Shown: positions 8,752-18,675, numbered from the stretch's first letter. The stretch is DNA of 64,000 nucleotides from Mycolicibacterium sp. TY81 (GCF_018326285.1 NZ_AP023362.1:2914001-2978000), one strand, 5' to 3'. Program-made: numbers and translations. The notes: generated by a model from the letters alone, not told the origin.

Positions 8752-10323
8752 ATGAGCATCCCAGTACCCAACCCGGAGTACTACGACGTCGTCATCATCG
8801 GCGGCGGCATCTCGGGAATCGGCGCGGCGGCGTATCTAACCAAAGAGTTCCCGGCGAAGAAGATCGCACTGCTCGAGGGGCGCGCCGCCATCGGCGGGAC
8901 GTGGGATCTGTTCCGGTACCCCGGCATTCGGTCCGACTCGGACCTGCACACCTTCGCATACGAGTTCAAGAGCTGGCGCGATGAGAAGGCGATCGCGGAC
9001 GCACCGCTGATCCTGGACTACCTCAAGGAGACCGTCGAGGAGTACGGCCTCGACAAGATCATCAGGTACCGCCACCACGTCGTGGCCGCCGCATGGTCGA
9101 GCGACGACGCGGAATGGGTCCTGACTGTCGAGGTGACCGATGCCACCGGTGCGGTGCACAACGAGGTGATCAAGGCGGGGTGGGTCTACGCCGGCACGGG
9201 CTACTACCGGTACGACGAGGGGTACACCCCGGAGTTCGAGGGTCGCGACGACTTCGAGGGCGACATCATCCACCCACAGTTCTGGCCCGAGGACTACGAC
9301 CACTCCGGCAAGAAGGTCGTCGTAATCGGCAGCGGCGCAACCGCAATCACGCTCATCCCGTCGCTCCTCAAGGGCGAGGGCGCTGCCGACCACGCCACCA
9401 TGCTGCAGCGCACGCCGACGTACATCATGTCGCTGCCACGAGTCGACACGCTGAGCCTCAAGCTCACCCGGCTCCTCGGCGAGCGGCGCGGCTACCTCGC
9501 GACCCGATGGAAGAACGTGTTGCTCGACTGGGTGGTCGTCGAACTGATGACCACGTTCCCGAAGACCGCACGGCGCGTCATCCGCCACCTGAACAAGAAG
9601 CAACTGCCGGCGGGATTCGACGTGGACCGGCACTTCAACCCGCCGTATGACCCGTGGGACCAGCGCCTGTGCCTCGCGCCCGACGGCGACTTCTTCGCCT
9701 CGATCCGCGACGGCAGCGCGTCGGTGGTGACCGACCGGATCCGCCGCTTCACCAAGACCGGCATCGAACTCGAGTCCGGTGAGCACCTGCCGGCCGACCT
9801 CATCGTCACGGCGACCGGGCTGAACCTGCGGCTGTTCGGCGGCATCGACCTGACCGTCGACGGCCGACCGGTCGAGCTTTCCGACGCGGTGGTGTACCGC
9901 GGTGCCCTGCTGTCCGGTATCCCGAACTGGATGATGGCGATCGGCTACACCAAATCGTCCTGGACACTGAAGATTTCGCTGCTCGGCAAGAGCCTCATCG
10001 AGCTGCTCCGGTACATGGACACCCATGGGTACGACACCGTCGCGCCGTATGCGGCAGAGGGCGTCGGCACGCGGTCGATCCTCGACTTGGACGCCGGGTA
10101 CATGCAACGCGCCAAGCGTGCGCTACCGCGCCAGGGCGACGGAATGCCCTGGCAGATGCGGAACGTGTTCCTGGAAGACCGGAAGATGTACCGGGGATCG
10201 ATCATCGACGACAATCTGCGCTTCAACTCGCGGCTGGAACGTGAACTCGCCGTCGGCGGCACGCAAAACGAGGATCGCCGGGCCGAGATCAACCGGGCAG
10301 CGTCCGGACGAGTCGCGTCATGA
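8752..10323 (+). CDS. FAD/NADPH Baeyer-Villiger-type monooxygenase
   Basis: A 523-residue class B flavoprotein monooxygenase. The FAD Rossmann motif is VVIIGGGISGIGAAAYL. The Baeyer-Villiger fingerprint FEGDIIHPQFWPE fits FxGxxxHxxxW, and the NADPH Rossmann motif is VVVIGSGATAITL. It would insert oxygen into a ketone or oxidise a heteroatom. AGGAAGGAAACGACAG precedes the ATG. It overlaps the esterase gene by 4 bases (ATGA), so ketone-to-ester conversion followed by ester hydrolysis is a natural pathway. The pair resembles M. tuberculosis mymA-lipR (Rv3083-Rv3084), recalled from memory. Confidence 0.9.
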   Translation: MSIPVPNPEYYDVVIIGGGISGIGAAAYLTKEFPAKKIALLEGRAAIGGTWDLFRYPGIRSDSDLHTFAYEFKSWRDEKAIADAPLILDYLKETVEEYGLDKIIRYRHHVVAAAWSSDDAEWVLTVEVTDATGAVHNEVIKAGWVYAGTGYYRYDEGYTPEFEGRDDFEGDIIHPQFWPEDYDHSGKKVVVIGSGATAITLIPSLLKGEGAADHATMLQRTPTYIMSLPRVDTLSLKLTRLLGERRGYLATRWKNVLLDWVVVELMTTFPKTARRVIRHLNKKQLPAGFDVDRHFNPPYDPWDQRLCLAPDGDFFASIRDGSASVVTDRIRRFTKTGIELESGEHLPADLIVTATGLNLRLFGGIDLTVDGRPVELSDAVVYRGALLSGIPNWMMAIGYTKSSWTLKISLLGKSLIELLRYMDTHGYDTVAPYAAEGVGTRSILDLDAGYMQRAKRALPRQGDGMPWQMRNVFLEDRKMYRGSIIDDNLRFNSRLERELAVGGTQNEDRRAEINRAASGRVAS

Positions 10324-11384
10324 CGGCGACCCTTGCCGGACCCACGACGCCGGACCGCCGACTGACCGCGGCCGAGCTGATGCAGCGGAGCCTGTTCACG
10401 GCTCTGGGCCGGGCTCCGCAGGCCGTCCTCCGCCGGCTCGTCCCGCCGACCGTCAACGCCGACGGCGACGTGATGGCGCCGGAGATCGCACTGCTGATGC
10501 GCTTCGCCGCCGAGGAGCCTGATTTCAGTGACGGCACCGTGGCCGAGGCGCGCGCCATCATGGCGAACGACTGCCGGGTCTTCGCGGACAAATCCGAGAA
10601 CGTGACGGTGGACGTGGACCCCGATATCGTTCTCCCCAGCGGTATTCGGGCCAGCCTGTATCGCCCGAAGGTGCGCTCCAACGGGCTCGTGCTGTTCCTG
10701 CACGGCGGCGGTTTCGTCCTCGGCAGTCGCCAGGATTACGACTCCCCCGCCCGCCTCATCGCGGCCGGCGCCGGCGTCAATGTCCTGTCGGTCGAGTATC
10801 GGCTCGCTCCGGAGGCGCCGTTTCCGGCGGCTGTCGACGATGCCTGGGACGCATGGCATTTCGCCGTCGCCCGCTGCACCGACTGGGGCATCGATCCGGC
10901 GCGGATCGTCCTGCTTGGTGACAGCGCCGGCGCGAATCTCTGTGCGGTGCTGTCGAACAAACTCCAGGGCGACGCATTGCTGCCCCGGATGCAAGTGCTG
11001 ATGTATCCGGTCGTCGATGCCGTGGGCAGCTACCGTTCGCGTGCGGAGTTCGCCGACAACCCCGCGCTGACCGCCAAGCAGATCGCGTGGCTGTCCGAGC
11101 TGTACGTCCCCGATGCCGATGACGGCTCCGACCCACGGGTCTCACCGATTCTGGCGGAGGACCTCTCCGGGGTGCCGCCGACGCTCGTCACCGTCGCCGG
11201 TTTCGACACCTTGCGGGACGAGGGCATCGCATACGCCCAGCGGCTCAAGGACTTCGGCGTCCCGACCCGCCTGCTACGAGAAAGCGGCCTGGTGCACGGG
11301 TACATCTCCATGACCCAGATCAGCCCAGCAGCCCGCGATGCGGTGAGCCGCGTCGCCGCCGCGATCCGACACGCCCTGCGCTAG
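10320..11384 (+). CDS. HSL-family alpha/beta hydrolase (acetyl-hydrolase/esterase)
   Basis: A 354-residue hormone-sensitive-lipase-type esterase. The oxyanion motif is LFLHGGGFVLG, the nucleophile elbow GDSAGANL, the acid lies in VAGFDTLRDEG and the histidine in SGLVHGYIS. The start codon overlaps the monooxygenase stop by 4 bases, so the two are translationally coupled. It likely hydrolyses the ester or lactone made by the upstream enzyme, a link inferred from gene order. Confidence 0.9.
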   Translation: MTATLAGPTTPDRRLTAAELMQRSLFTALGRAPQAVLRRLVPPTVNADGDVMAPEIALLMRFAAEEPDFSDGTVAEARAIMANDCRVFADKSENVTVDVDPDIVLPSGIRASLYRPKVRSNGLVLFLHGGGFVLGSRQDYDSPARLIAAGAGVNVLSVEYRLAPEAPFPAAVDDAWDAWHFAVARCTDWGIDPARIVLLGDSAGANLCAVLSNKLQGDALLPRMQVLMYPVVDAVGSYRSRAEFADNPALTAKQIAWLSELYVPDADDGSDPRVSPILAEDLSGVPPTLVTVAGFDTLRDEGIAYAQRLKDFGVPTRLLRESGLVHGYISMTQISPAARDAVSRVAAAIRHALR

Positions 11385-11412
11385 TCACCCGGCAACACAA
11401 CACCGAGCGAAA

Positions 11413-11426
11413 CGCGCAAAAGCGCG
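11413..11426 (+). terminator. Short hairpin after the esterase gene
   Basis: CGCGC, AAAA loop, GCGCG, 28 bases after the esterase stop. It is short and lacks a U-tract, so a terminator role is tentative. Confidence 0.3.
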
Positions 11427-11510
11427 ACTAATACGTACAAGCTCGCATTGTGATGCCGGTTACAGCGACCCTTCTGAGATTGCTCCAGTCACTCACTCAG
11501 GAGATTGCTG

Positions 11511-12863
11511 ATGTTGGTTGCCCTCGGCCTGACCATGGTCGCCGCCTTCATGGTCGTCATCATGACCAAGCGCGCCACGCCCATCGTGGCGTTGATCGCC
11601 GTTCCCGTGGCCTTCGGCCTGCTGGCCGGCGCGGGCAGCGGAATCGGGAAGATGATCACCAACGGCATCAAGGACCTGGCGCCCACCGCCGCGATGCTGT
11701 TCTTCGCCATCGTGTTCTTCGGCATCATGATCGATGTCGGGCTGTTCGACCCGGTGATCCGCACCGTGATCCGCATGGTGGATCACGATCCCGCGAGACT
11801 GGTGGTCGGCACCGCGGTGCTCGCGGCGGTCGTCTCGCTCGACGGCGACGGTTCGACCACCTTCATCGTCACGGTCTCCGCGCTACTCCCCCTCTACTTG
11901 AAGCTGGGGGTGAGCCCGGTGGTACTCACCGTGGTCGCCGGTTTGGCGAACGGCACCATGAACATCCTGCCGTGGGGCGGCCCGACCGCACGCGCGGCGG
12001 CCGCATTGAAGATCTCTCCGTCCGAGGTGTTCGTCCCGATGATCCCGTCACTGATCGCCGGAATGTTCATCGTGCTGGCATTCGCATGGCACCTGGGAGT
12101 GCTGGAGCGCAAGCGGATCGGTTCGATCGTGGTTCGCGAGCGGGTCCTGGCCGGTGTCGGAGGCGGGTCGGAACCAACGGGCCTCGGCGGCGGTGACGCA
12201 TTCGAGGGTGCCGCCGACGACTCGGGCGCGATCTCCGGTGAATTCGCTCGACCAAAACTGTTGTGGTTCAACGCGATCGTCACCGTCGCACTGCTCGCGG
12301 TGCTCACCATGGACATCCTGCCCATCCCGGTGCTCTTCATGATCGCCGCCGCGGTGGCCCTCATGGCGAACTTCCCGCAGGTGGCCGATCAACAGGCCGC
12401 GATCACCCGGCATGCGTCGTCGATCGTGTCGGTGGTGGGCATGGTGCTCGCCGCAGCTGTGCTGACCGGAGTATTCAAGGGCACCGGCATGGTGGACGCG
12501 GTGGCCACCTGGGTCACCGGCATCATCCCCGAGTCGATGGGCCCGCACCTCGGCGTGATCACCGGCGTGCTGTCCATCCCGTTCACGTTCCTGATGTCCA
12601 ACGACGCCTTCTACTTCGGCGTCCTGCCGGTGCTCTCGGAGACCGCGAGCCACTACGGGATCAGCGCCGCCGAGATGGCGCGGGCCTCGATCACCGGCCA
12701 GCCGTTCCACATGCAGAGCCCACTGGTGCCGGCGATCCTGCTGCTGGTCGCGCTGGCCGGCGTCGGGCTCGCCGACCATCACAAGAAGGTGTTGTGGCGT
12801 GCGGCGGTGGTGTCGCTGGTAATGCTGGTGGTGGGCGTCGCTCTCGGCCAGATACCGCTCTGA
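11511..12863 (+). CDS. CitMHS-family citrate/divalent-metal:proton symporter
   Basis: A 450-residue membrane protein with about 12 hydrophobic segments and the CitMHS signatures LDGDGSTTFIVTVSALLP and NILPWGGPTARAA. The C-terminal LMSNDAFYFGVLPVL is also typical. Members import citrate complexed with Mg2+ or another divalent cation. CAGGAG lies six bases before ATG 11511; a TTG at 11505 is too close to that site. The two genes downstream encode a CitA/CitB-like sensor pair, so transport and sensing of the same tricarboxylate are probably linked. Confidence 0.9.
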   Translation: MLVALGLTMVAAFMVVIMTKRATPIVALIAVPVAFGLLAGAGSGIGKMITNGIKDLAPTAAMLFFAIVFFGIMIDVGLFDPVIRTVIRMVDHDPARLVVGTAVLAAVVSLDGDGSTTFIVTVSALLPLYLKLGVSPVVLTVVAGLANGTMNILPWGGPTARAAAALKISPSEVFVPMIPSLIAGMFIVLAFAWHLGVLERKRIGSIVVRERVLAGVGGGSEPTGLGGGDAFEGAADDSGAISGEFARPKLLWFNAIVTVALLAVLTMDILPIPVLFMIAAAVALMANFPQVADQQAAITRHASSIVSVVGMVLAAAVLTGVFKGTGMVDAVATWVTGIIPESMGPHLGVITGVLSIPFTFLMSNDAFYFGVLPVLSETASHYGISAAEMARASITGQPFHMQSPLVPAILLLVALAGVGLADHHKKVLWRAAVVSLVMLVVGVALGQIPL

Positions 12864-12913
12864 CGCGCCGATCCGCGGCCGATCCGTCGTCGACAGCGAT
12901 AGCCTCGACCCTC

Positions 12914-14557
12914 ATGCCGAGGATCCGATTACGCACCCAGATCCTCATCCTGCAGATGGTGATCGTGACCGCCAGCCTGGCCGCCGGTTTCGGCATCATC
13001 ATCCACCGCACCGACACGCAGACCCGGACCGAATTCGCGCGCCGCGCCCAGGCCATCGCCGAGACGGTGGCCTCGGATCAGGAGGTCCAGGCCGGTGCCG
13101 CCGCCCAATCCGCGGCGCGTCGGGCCGGGCACCCGGCTTCGGCCGCCGAGCTGGCCGCCGCCCCGCTGCAACGGCAGGCCGCGGCCATCACCGCCCGGAC
13201 CGGAGTGCTGTTCGTGGTGATCGCCGATGACGCCGGCTACCGCATCGCACATCCAGACCCGACCCAGCTGGATCGGCCCCTGAGCACCGACCCGTCCGCC
13301 GTTCTCGGTGGCGCGTCCGAACTGACCGTGCAGCAGGGCACTCTCGGCGATTCGGTCCGCGCCAAGGCACCGATCCGCGGTCCAGACGGCGCGGTCGTGG
13401 GCCTGGTCAGTGTCGGCGTGGCGATGGATACCGTCAATCAGGCCACCCACCGCACCCTGATGCTGCTGATCACGTTGGTGGCGGTTGCGCTGACGGTTGG
13501 GGCGATCGGGTCGGCGCTGTTGACCAGGCGCTGGCGCCGCCTCACCCTGAGCCTGGAGCCCGAGGAGATGGCCGAGCTGATCCGCGAGCAGGATGCGGTG
13601 CTGCATTCGGGCGCCGAGGGCGTCGTCGCGATCGACGCGGACGGCATCGCCCGGGTGATCAACGAGCGGGCGCGGGAGTTGCTCGGCATCACCGCCGCAC
13701 CGGGGACGCCGCTCAGCGAGCTGGGTCTGACTCCCCGCGTCTCGGCGGTCGCAGCGGAGCCGACGACGGTGCCGGTGGCCGCGGCCGTCAACGAACGTGT
13801 GGTGCTGGTGTCGTCCCGGCGCGTGCACCGCGGCGGCACCGACCTGGGCACCGTGCTGACCGCCGTGGACCGTACCGACATCGAGGCGCTCACCCGGGAG
13901 TTGGACTCGGTGCAGGCGATGAGCTCGGCGCTACGGGCACAGCGCCATGAGTCGGCGAACCGTCTGCACGTGGTGTCAGGCCTGCTCCGCGACAATCGGA
14001 CGGCCGAGGCGCTGAGGTACTTGGACGAGATCACCGGCCGAGCCGGCGTGGCCCCGGTGCCGGGTCTGGAACGCCTGGACGAGCCGCATCTGCGGGCATT
14101 CGTCGGCGCGAAGGCCGCCCGTGCGCACGAGCGCGGCGTCGTGCTGCGGGTGGGCGAGGAGACGGCGCTGGTCGGCACGCTCGCCCACCCGGTGGACACC
14201 ACCACGGTCGTCGGGAATCTGCTCGACAACGCGATCGACGCGGCAGCCGAGAACGCGGCGCCGGGCGCGCGCGTCCCGGCGGTGGAATTGGATCTGCTGC
14301 GCGACGGGCATGATCTGGTGATCGTGGTGACGGATACCGGGCCCGGGTTCACCGTCGATGACCCCTTCCTCGAAGGAGTTACGACGCGATCCGACCCGAC
14401 GGTGCCGGGTGGGCGCGGGATGGGTCTGGCCATCGCACGGCAGGTGGCGCGCGGACATGGTGGCGACGTCACCATCGCCGCGCGCGGCGGCACGGACGGC
14501 GCGCCGACCACGGTGCTGGCGACGATTCCGGGAGGTGTTGTGGGCGATGACGCGTGA
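12914..14557 (+). CDS. CitA/DcuS-type sensor histidine kinase
   Basis: A 547-residue kinase. An N-terminal membrane segment (about 8-28) is followed by an extracytoplasmic sensor domain (about 30-170), a second membrane segment near TLMLLITLVAVALTVGAI, a PAS domain (about 215-300), the H-box RAQRHESANRLHVVSGLL, N-box VVGNLLDNAIDAA, and G-boxes TDTGPGF and GGRGMGLAIA. Family members sense citrate or C4-dicarboxylates outside the membrane. It begins 50 bases after the citrate-type transporter and overlaps the response regulator by 11 bases. Confidence 0.92.
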   Translation: MPRIRLRTQILILQMVIVTASLAAGFGIIIHRTDTQTRTEFARRAQAIAETVASDQEVQAGAAAQSAARRAGHPASAAELAAAPLQRQAAAITARTGVLFVVIADDAGYRIAHPDPTQLDRPLSTDPSAVLGGASELTVQQGTLGDSVRAKAPIRGPDGAVVGLVSVGVAMDTVNQATHRTLMLLITLVAVALTVGAIGSALLTRRWRRLTLSLEPEEMAELIREQDAVLHSGAEGVVAIDADGIARVINERARELLGITAAPGTPLSELGLTPRVSAVAAEPTTVPVAAAVNERVVLVSSRRVHRGGTDLGTVLTAVDRTDIEALTRELDSVQAMSSALRAQRHESANRLHVVSGLLRDNRTAEALRYLDEITGRAGVAPVPGLERLDEPHLRAFVGAKAARAHERGVVLRVGEETALVGTLAHPVDTTTVVGNLLDNAIDAAAENAAPGARVPAVELDLLRDGHDLVIVVTDTGPGFTVDDPFLEGVTTRSDPTVPGGRGMGLAIARQVARGHGGDVTIAARGGTDGAPTTVLATIPGGVVGDDA

Positions 14558-15221
14558 GCTGCGAATCCTGGTGGTGGACGACGACTTTCGGGTGGCCGCA
14601 TTGCACGCCTCGGTGGTCGATTCGATGGTCGGATTGGTCACGGTCGGCTCGGCGCGAACCATCGCGGAAGCCAGGACGATCGTGGCCGGCGCCGACGCGG
14701 CGCAGGCGCCGGTGGATCTCGCGCTCGTCGACGTCTACCTGCCGGACGGCTCCGGCATCGACCTGGTGCGCAGCCTGCGCTGCGACGCCTTCATCCTGGG
14801 TGCCGCGGACGATGCGGCCAGCATCCGCGCCGGGCTCGCCGCGGGCGCCCTCCACTACCTGATCAAGCCGTTTCCGAACACCGAGTTGGCGCGGCGCCTG
14901 GCCGCATACACGGCGTACCGGCGGATCCTCGATGGCCCGCACCTGACCCAGGAGCAGGTGGACTCGGCGGTCTCGGTGCTGCGGTCCGAGCGGCCGGCCA
15001 CCAAGAAGGACGACGGTGTCTCGCTGACCGAGCGCCTGATCGTGGACGCGCTCCGCGCGGCGGGTGAACCACTGCTGGCCGACGAGATCGCGCAACTGGT
15101 GGGCGTCTCCCCCGCGACCGCGCGGCGCTACCTCGCGGATCTGGTGCGGGCCGGCGCCCTCACGATGGGCCTGCAGTACGGCTCTACCGGCCGTCCTCGT
15201 CAGCGCTACTCCCCTGCGTGA
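14547..15221 (+). CDS. CitB/DcuR-type response regulator
   Basis: A 224-residue regulator. The receiver domain (about 1-120) has the acidic pocket VVDDDF, the phospho-acceptor Asp in LALVDVYLPDG and the Lys in YLIKPF. The C-terminal DNA-binding domain has a helix-turn-helix around ADEIAQLVGVSPATARRYL. It is the partner of the overlapping kinase and probably activates the transporter gene. ATG 14547 is chosen; GTG 14535 in the same frame is possible. Confidence 0.92.
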   Translation: MTRELRILVVDDDFRVAALHASVVDSMVGLVTVGSARTIAEARTIVAGADAAQAPVDLALVDVYLPDGSGIDLVRSLRCDAFILGAADDAASIRAGLAAGALHYLIKPFPNTELARRLAAYTAYRRILDGPHLTQEQVDSAVSVLRSERPATKKDDGVSLTERLIVDALRAAGEPLLADEIAQLVGVSPATARRYLADLVRAGALTMGLQYGSTGRPRQRYSPA

Positions 15222-15249
15222 GCAGGTGACTGGCCTTCAGCCCTGATCC

Positions 15250-15278
15250 GGTGAGGACGGCGAACGGCTGTCCTCACC
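15250..15278 (+). terminator. Hairpin terminator of the citrate operon
   Basis: GGTGAGGAC and GTCCTCACC are perfect 9-base arms around an 11-base loop, 29 bases after the response-regulator stop. There is no U-tract. Confidence 0.6.
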
Positions 15279-15422
15279 AATGTCCGGGATCGCTTTCAGC
15301 ACTTGATAATCCCGCATCGGCGTCCGGTGGCTCCGCAGAGGACGATGTCGAAGTCTCGCGGAGCCATGGCCCGAAAACTACCTTCACACTTCGACCAGAA
15401 TTGCATATGACGCAAATCATCG

Positions 15423-15455
15423 TCAGATTCGGCGGACCGGCGTAGCCGAATCTGA
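15423..15455 (-). terminator. Hairpin terminator of the accessory cassette
   Basis: TCAGATTCGGC and GCCGAATCTGA are perfect 11-base arms around an 11-base loop, directly after the stop of the 909-residue gene (TAA at 15458-15456 on the minus strand). Confidence 0.65.
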
Positions 15456-18185
15456 TTAGGGCGTCGGCACCTCGGCTCGGCTCAAGATCGACCGGATCGA
15501 CCATCGCGGATCGTTCATGAGCCTTGCGTACGCAGGGGACCCCAACCGGTGTTTCGCTTCAGATATCGCTCGCGCCAACGATCGTCTAACCCGGGCATCG
15601 CTGTCTTGACTCAACGCGGTACCGAGCGCGTCAGGCATATCGATTGATTCCGCCCACAGTCTGGCCGCGAGGCTGCGTAGCGTCCAACTTCGTTGAGCCA
15701 GCATCGCAACGCTGTCGCCGAGTTCAGATTTGACGAGCTGCAAAGTCTTGGTGACTCTGTAGTCATCGTCCGAACCGACTCCGATCAGACGGACGGCCGC
15801 ATCTCGCACAAGCTGCTTCTCTCCTGCCGAATTCGCCAGCTTCGCTGCCAGGTACGTCGCGGCCGGCCTGCAGTCACTTCTGTCGTTGATACGCATAGCC
15901 CCTAAGGGACTGCTAAATGAGGCATTGAAAGCATCAGCCTCGGATCGCGGTGGATCGGTCGCGAATTCAATTGCGTCAGCAAGGAATTGACAGCGATGCT
16001 CCTCATCCAAGTCACTGATCATGTTACTTGCGGCGATAAGGTAAGTGTCACGGTTCGACGCCGGCTCCCAGAGCGATCTCGCATTCGACATCAGCATTCT
16101 TATGCACTCGACGCGATCATCCGCCGGCAGTGTGGCCGCGAGCAGCGAATCGTCTACGGCTCCTACTCCCACCCCAAATCCACTGGGCCCGTTGGTTGTC
16201 GGTTTCCGGAGACGCTCCGCCGCGGCCCGAGCCGATTGCGGAGAAACCCCGCCAGAATCGCTGTACGCCAAAAGAGCCGCCGCTTCTCGGTGGCCGCCAT
16301 TCGCCATCTCAGTCAAGCGACCACGAGTCTGCTCAATGTTCGCCACCAGCACTTCGCGCGCTGAAGTACCGAACGGGTCTGCCCCCCGTGCATACAACCC
16401 AATAAGTTGTTCGATAGCGATTGTGCGTAAACCGCCATCGTGGGCGCGGGCGATGCCTGCCGCAATTTCAATGTGAGCCCGATCGGTGTATCGGTAGTGA
16501 TGCTCTTCAACTACCACGGCCCCGGCCAGCATCTCGAGTACAGTCCGCGCTTGAGTCACCGAGAGCCGATGGGACAGCGCAGCCAATAGACCGTACGCAG
16601 ACAAGCTTATCTTCGGACTCAAGACCGGGGAATCAAGGCGCGCACCCGATTTGACATCGTTGATTGCCCGAATTGCAAGTTCAACGATGCTGCTGAGATC
16701 GTCGTCGGAAACTAGGTCCGCTTGCTGCGTCGCAAACTGCAGTGCGGAAGCTGCTACCCACGACAATGGGCTCGCCATCAACGCCGTGACGTCGTGATAG
16801 TTGTCGCCGAAGGCCGCAGCAACTTTGGGCACGGCCGCGTAGTTGCCTGCTCCGATAGTGTGGGATGCAGCGAGGTGCAGTTCGCCGCTGGCAAGGTAAT
16901 GCTGTCCGAGCAGATGGCGCGCCTCATGTTCATCGTGAAAGGACGCTGCGCGAATCCCATCAAGGAGTTGTCTCCGCAGATAAATCGAAGCGCTTATCGG
17001 CTTGTCATAGTGCAGCGACGCCAATGCACGTTCGCGCACGTCATCTGCGCGAGGGACGATCTTGGGCTTTGAAGCCAAGGCGGACAAGGCTTCCGCCAGA
17101 GGGTGCCACTTGTCTTCAACCGGTCCGTGATACCGGTTAGCAACGAAACGTTGACTGTAGAGCCAATCTGCCGCATCGGTGTTGCGCTCCGCCAGACACG
17201 CGTCGCCAATGGCTTCCCTCCACTCGCTGTCGGCAGCGGCCGGTGCAGCCTGGAGCAGCATGTAGCGGGCATGCCTCGCGAGCGTCAAGGCTCTGAAATG
17301 GCGCGGCATTTCAGATCTCGCGGATTGGATCAGGTGTTCCCAATCGCCGGTTGCGTCAGCAACCGCCAAACGCAATCGGACCGCGACATCGAAATGACTG
17401 TTGACGATATCAGCCGCAGTCGACTCCAGCCATTCCCGGTGTTCAGCTATCCACGCCAGATCATCATTCCCTAGAGCGTGCTCGGCCGCGAACAGGATAG
17501 TGCGGGCACGATCGACAAGATCGGCGAATGCAATTGCGCTAGAGGGCAGTTCGATCGATGTCGGCACCGGAGAATGAAGGTGATCGGACACGAACTCGGC
17601 GATGCTGGTCGCGGCACCGAGCGCAGCAGTCCGGGGCTCAACCGAACCAGTGGGGCCGATCTCCGAGTACCCCGCAAGATTTCGTAGCATCCGGACTGTG
17701 CGATCAGCTTGCAAGGTGCTGCCCGCACGGTCGGCCGCCCACAGAGCATCCATCAGTATGCGGATGGCGTTGCCCTCATCCCCGGTCGCAACGCAAAGAG
17801 CGGCAACTCGGTGGTCGAATTCCGCTGCGTGTCCAGGAAAGCCAGCGGCGATCAGTCGGTCCTGGACATCGCGATACAGTGCGAGGGCAGTTGCGGGATC
17901 ATCGGCTGCTACTTCGTTCGCCCTGTCCAACTGACCTTGCGCCTCAGTAGTCGCTAGCGGTCCAAGCAACACCGCGTCGGCGATAGGGACCGCATTTCGC
18001 GTGGCTAAGGCCGCCGCACTAGACGGCTCGTCGCTGACAGCCGGCAGATTCACCTGCAGAGTCTGAACGTTGACGTGCATGTGCTCAACAGTGTCCACGC
18101 TGCCAATGGCGACCGAGTGGTCGTATGCAGAAACCGAGACCTGAGGCGTACTGGCCTCATCGTTTACTGGAAGAGACTCGGTCAA
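15456..18185 (-). CDS. Large helical-repeat protein of unknown function (accessory cassette)
   Basis: A 909-residue protein I do not recognise. Residues 23-47 form a hydrophobic/Gly/Ser strand-like segment, HSVAIGSVDTVEHMHVNVQ. From about residue 75 on it is almost entirely amphipathic helices rich in Ala and Leu, as in TPR or HEAT-like solenoids (for example ALALYRDVQDRLIAAG). No nuclease, ATPase or protease motif was seen. The start is TTG 18185, overlapping the upstream stop by 4 bases (TTGA), so it is translationally coupled to the small membrane protein. Codon use looks less GC-biased than its neighbours, which suggests transfer. A scaffold or sensor in a conflict system is speculation. 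Confidence 0.75.
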   Translation of the reverse strand: MTESLPVNDEASTPQVSVSAYDHSVAIGSVDTVEHMHVNVQTLQVNLPAVSDEPSSAAALATRNAVPIADAVLLGPLATTEAQGQLDRANEVAADDPATALALYRDVQDRLIAAGFPGHAAEFDHRVAALCVATGDEGNAIRILMDALWAADRAGSTLQADRTVRMLRNLAGYSEIGPTGSVEPRTAALGAATSIAEFVSDHLHSPVPTSIELPSSAIAFADLVDRARTILFAAEHALGNDDLAWIAEHREWLESTAADIVNSHFDVAVRLRLAVADATGDWEHLIQSARSEMPRHFRALTLARHARYMLLQAAPAAADSEWREAIGDACLAERNTDAADWLYSQRFVANRYHGPVEDKWHPLAEALSALASKPKIVPRADDVRERALASLHYDKPISASIYLRRQLLDGIRAASFHDEHEARHLLGQHYLASGELHLAASHTIGAGNYAAVPKVAAAFGDNYHDVTALMASPLSWVAASALQFATQQADLVSDDDLSSIVELAIRAINDVKSGARLDSPVLSPKISLSAYGLLAALSHRLSVTQARTVLEMLAGAVVVEEHHYRYTDRAHIEIAAGIARAHDGGLRTIAIEQLIGLYARGADPFGTSAREVLVANIEQTRGRLTEMANGGHREAAALLAYSDSGGVSPQSARAAAERLRKPTTNGPSGFGVGVGAVDDSLLAATLPADDRVECIRMLMSNARSLWEPASNRDTYLIAASNMISDLDEEHRCQFLADAIEFATDPPRSEADAFNASFSSPLGAMRINDRSDCRPAATYLAAKLANSAGEKQLVRDAAVRLIGVGSDDDYRVTKTLQLVKSELGDSVAMLAQRSWTLRSLAARLWAESIDMPDALGTALSQDSDARVRRSLARAISEAKHRLGSPAYARLMNDPRWSIRSILSRAEVPTP

Positions 18186-18580
18186 GCTTGTTTATGCCCT
18201 GCAGGATCTTCTCGCCGCACTGGGGCGCCGACATTCAGCTGACCGATCGTGCCTATCGCGCCGACTGCGAATGATCCGTTATCTGCCCGCACGGAGATGT
18301 TCTTGTTCCGCCCACCGCCGCCAACGGATTGATGTATGACCGAGCCACCAGTATTCACATTGCTGTCGGTAGTGTTAGCTCTGCGCGCGATACCTGTTGC
18401 ACCTACTGGAGGCATCACCGCCCAGATGGCACACCCCACGGCACCAACAAGGGCAACGGAAAGAAGTAGCCACCACCACCATGCTGGGTTCTCACCGCTC
18501 ACCTTATTGATGAAGAATGCTTCGGCCGCGCCGAAGAGTACTGTCAGCACAATTAATTTCCACTGACGAGCAGCGAACAT
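18182..18580 (-). CDS. Small two-segment membrane protein with Gly/Asn-rich tail
   Basis: A 132-residue protein. Residues about 8-26 and 33-57 are membrane segments, the second starting with WWWW. The tail has NVNTGGSVIHQSVGGGG and then GSFAVGAIGTIGQLNV (102-117). The latter matches residues 24-39 of the 909-residue partner in pattern (Ser-x-Ala-Val/Ile-Gly-small-Ile/Val-x-Thr-Ile/Val). AAAGGA precedes ATG 18580. I infer that it anchors the large protein at the membrane through the shared motif. I do not recognise the family. Confidence 0.75.
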   Translation of the reverse strand: MFAARQWKLIVLTVLFGAAEAFFINKVSGENPAWWWWLLLSVALVGAVGCAIWAVMPPVGATGIARRANTTDSNVNTGGSVIHQSVGGGGRNKNISVRADNGSFAVGAIGTIGQLNVGAPVRREDPAGHKQA

Positions 18581-18675
18581 AGATTCCTTTCATCGGCAAG
18601 AACAACAGACATCGTCAAGCGAGTTGCCGCCCAGGACGCCGAAGCTGTTACCGCAAGTAAATACGCGCGCTGCTG

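Noticed and set aside
12263..12913. N-terminal extension of the histidine kinase
   Set aside because: It overlaps most of the citrate transporter gene in another frame and lacks kinase features; ATG 12914 directly precedes the first membrane segment.
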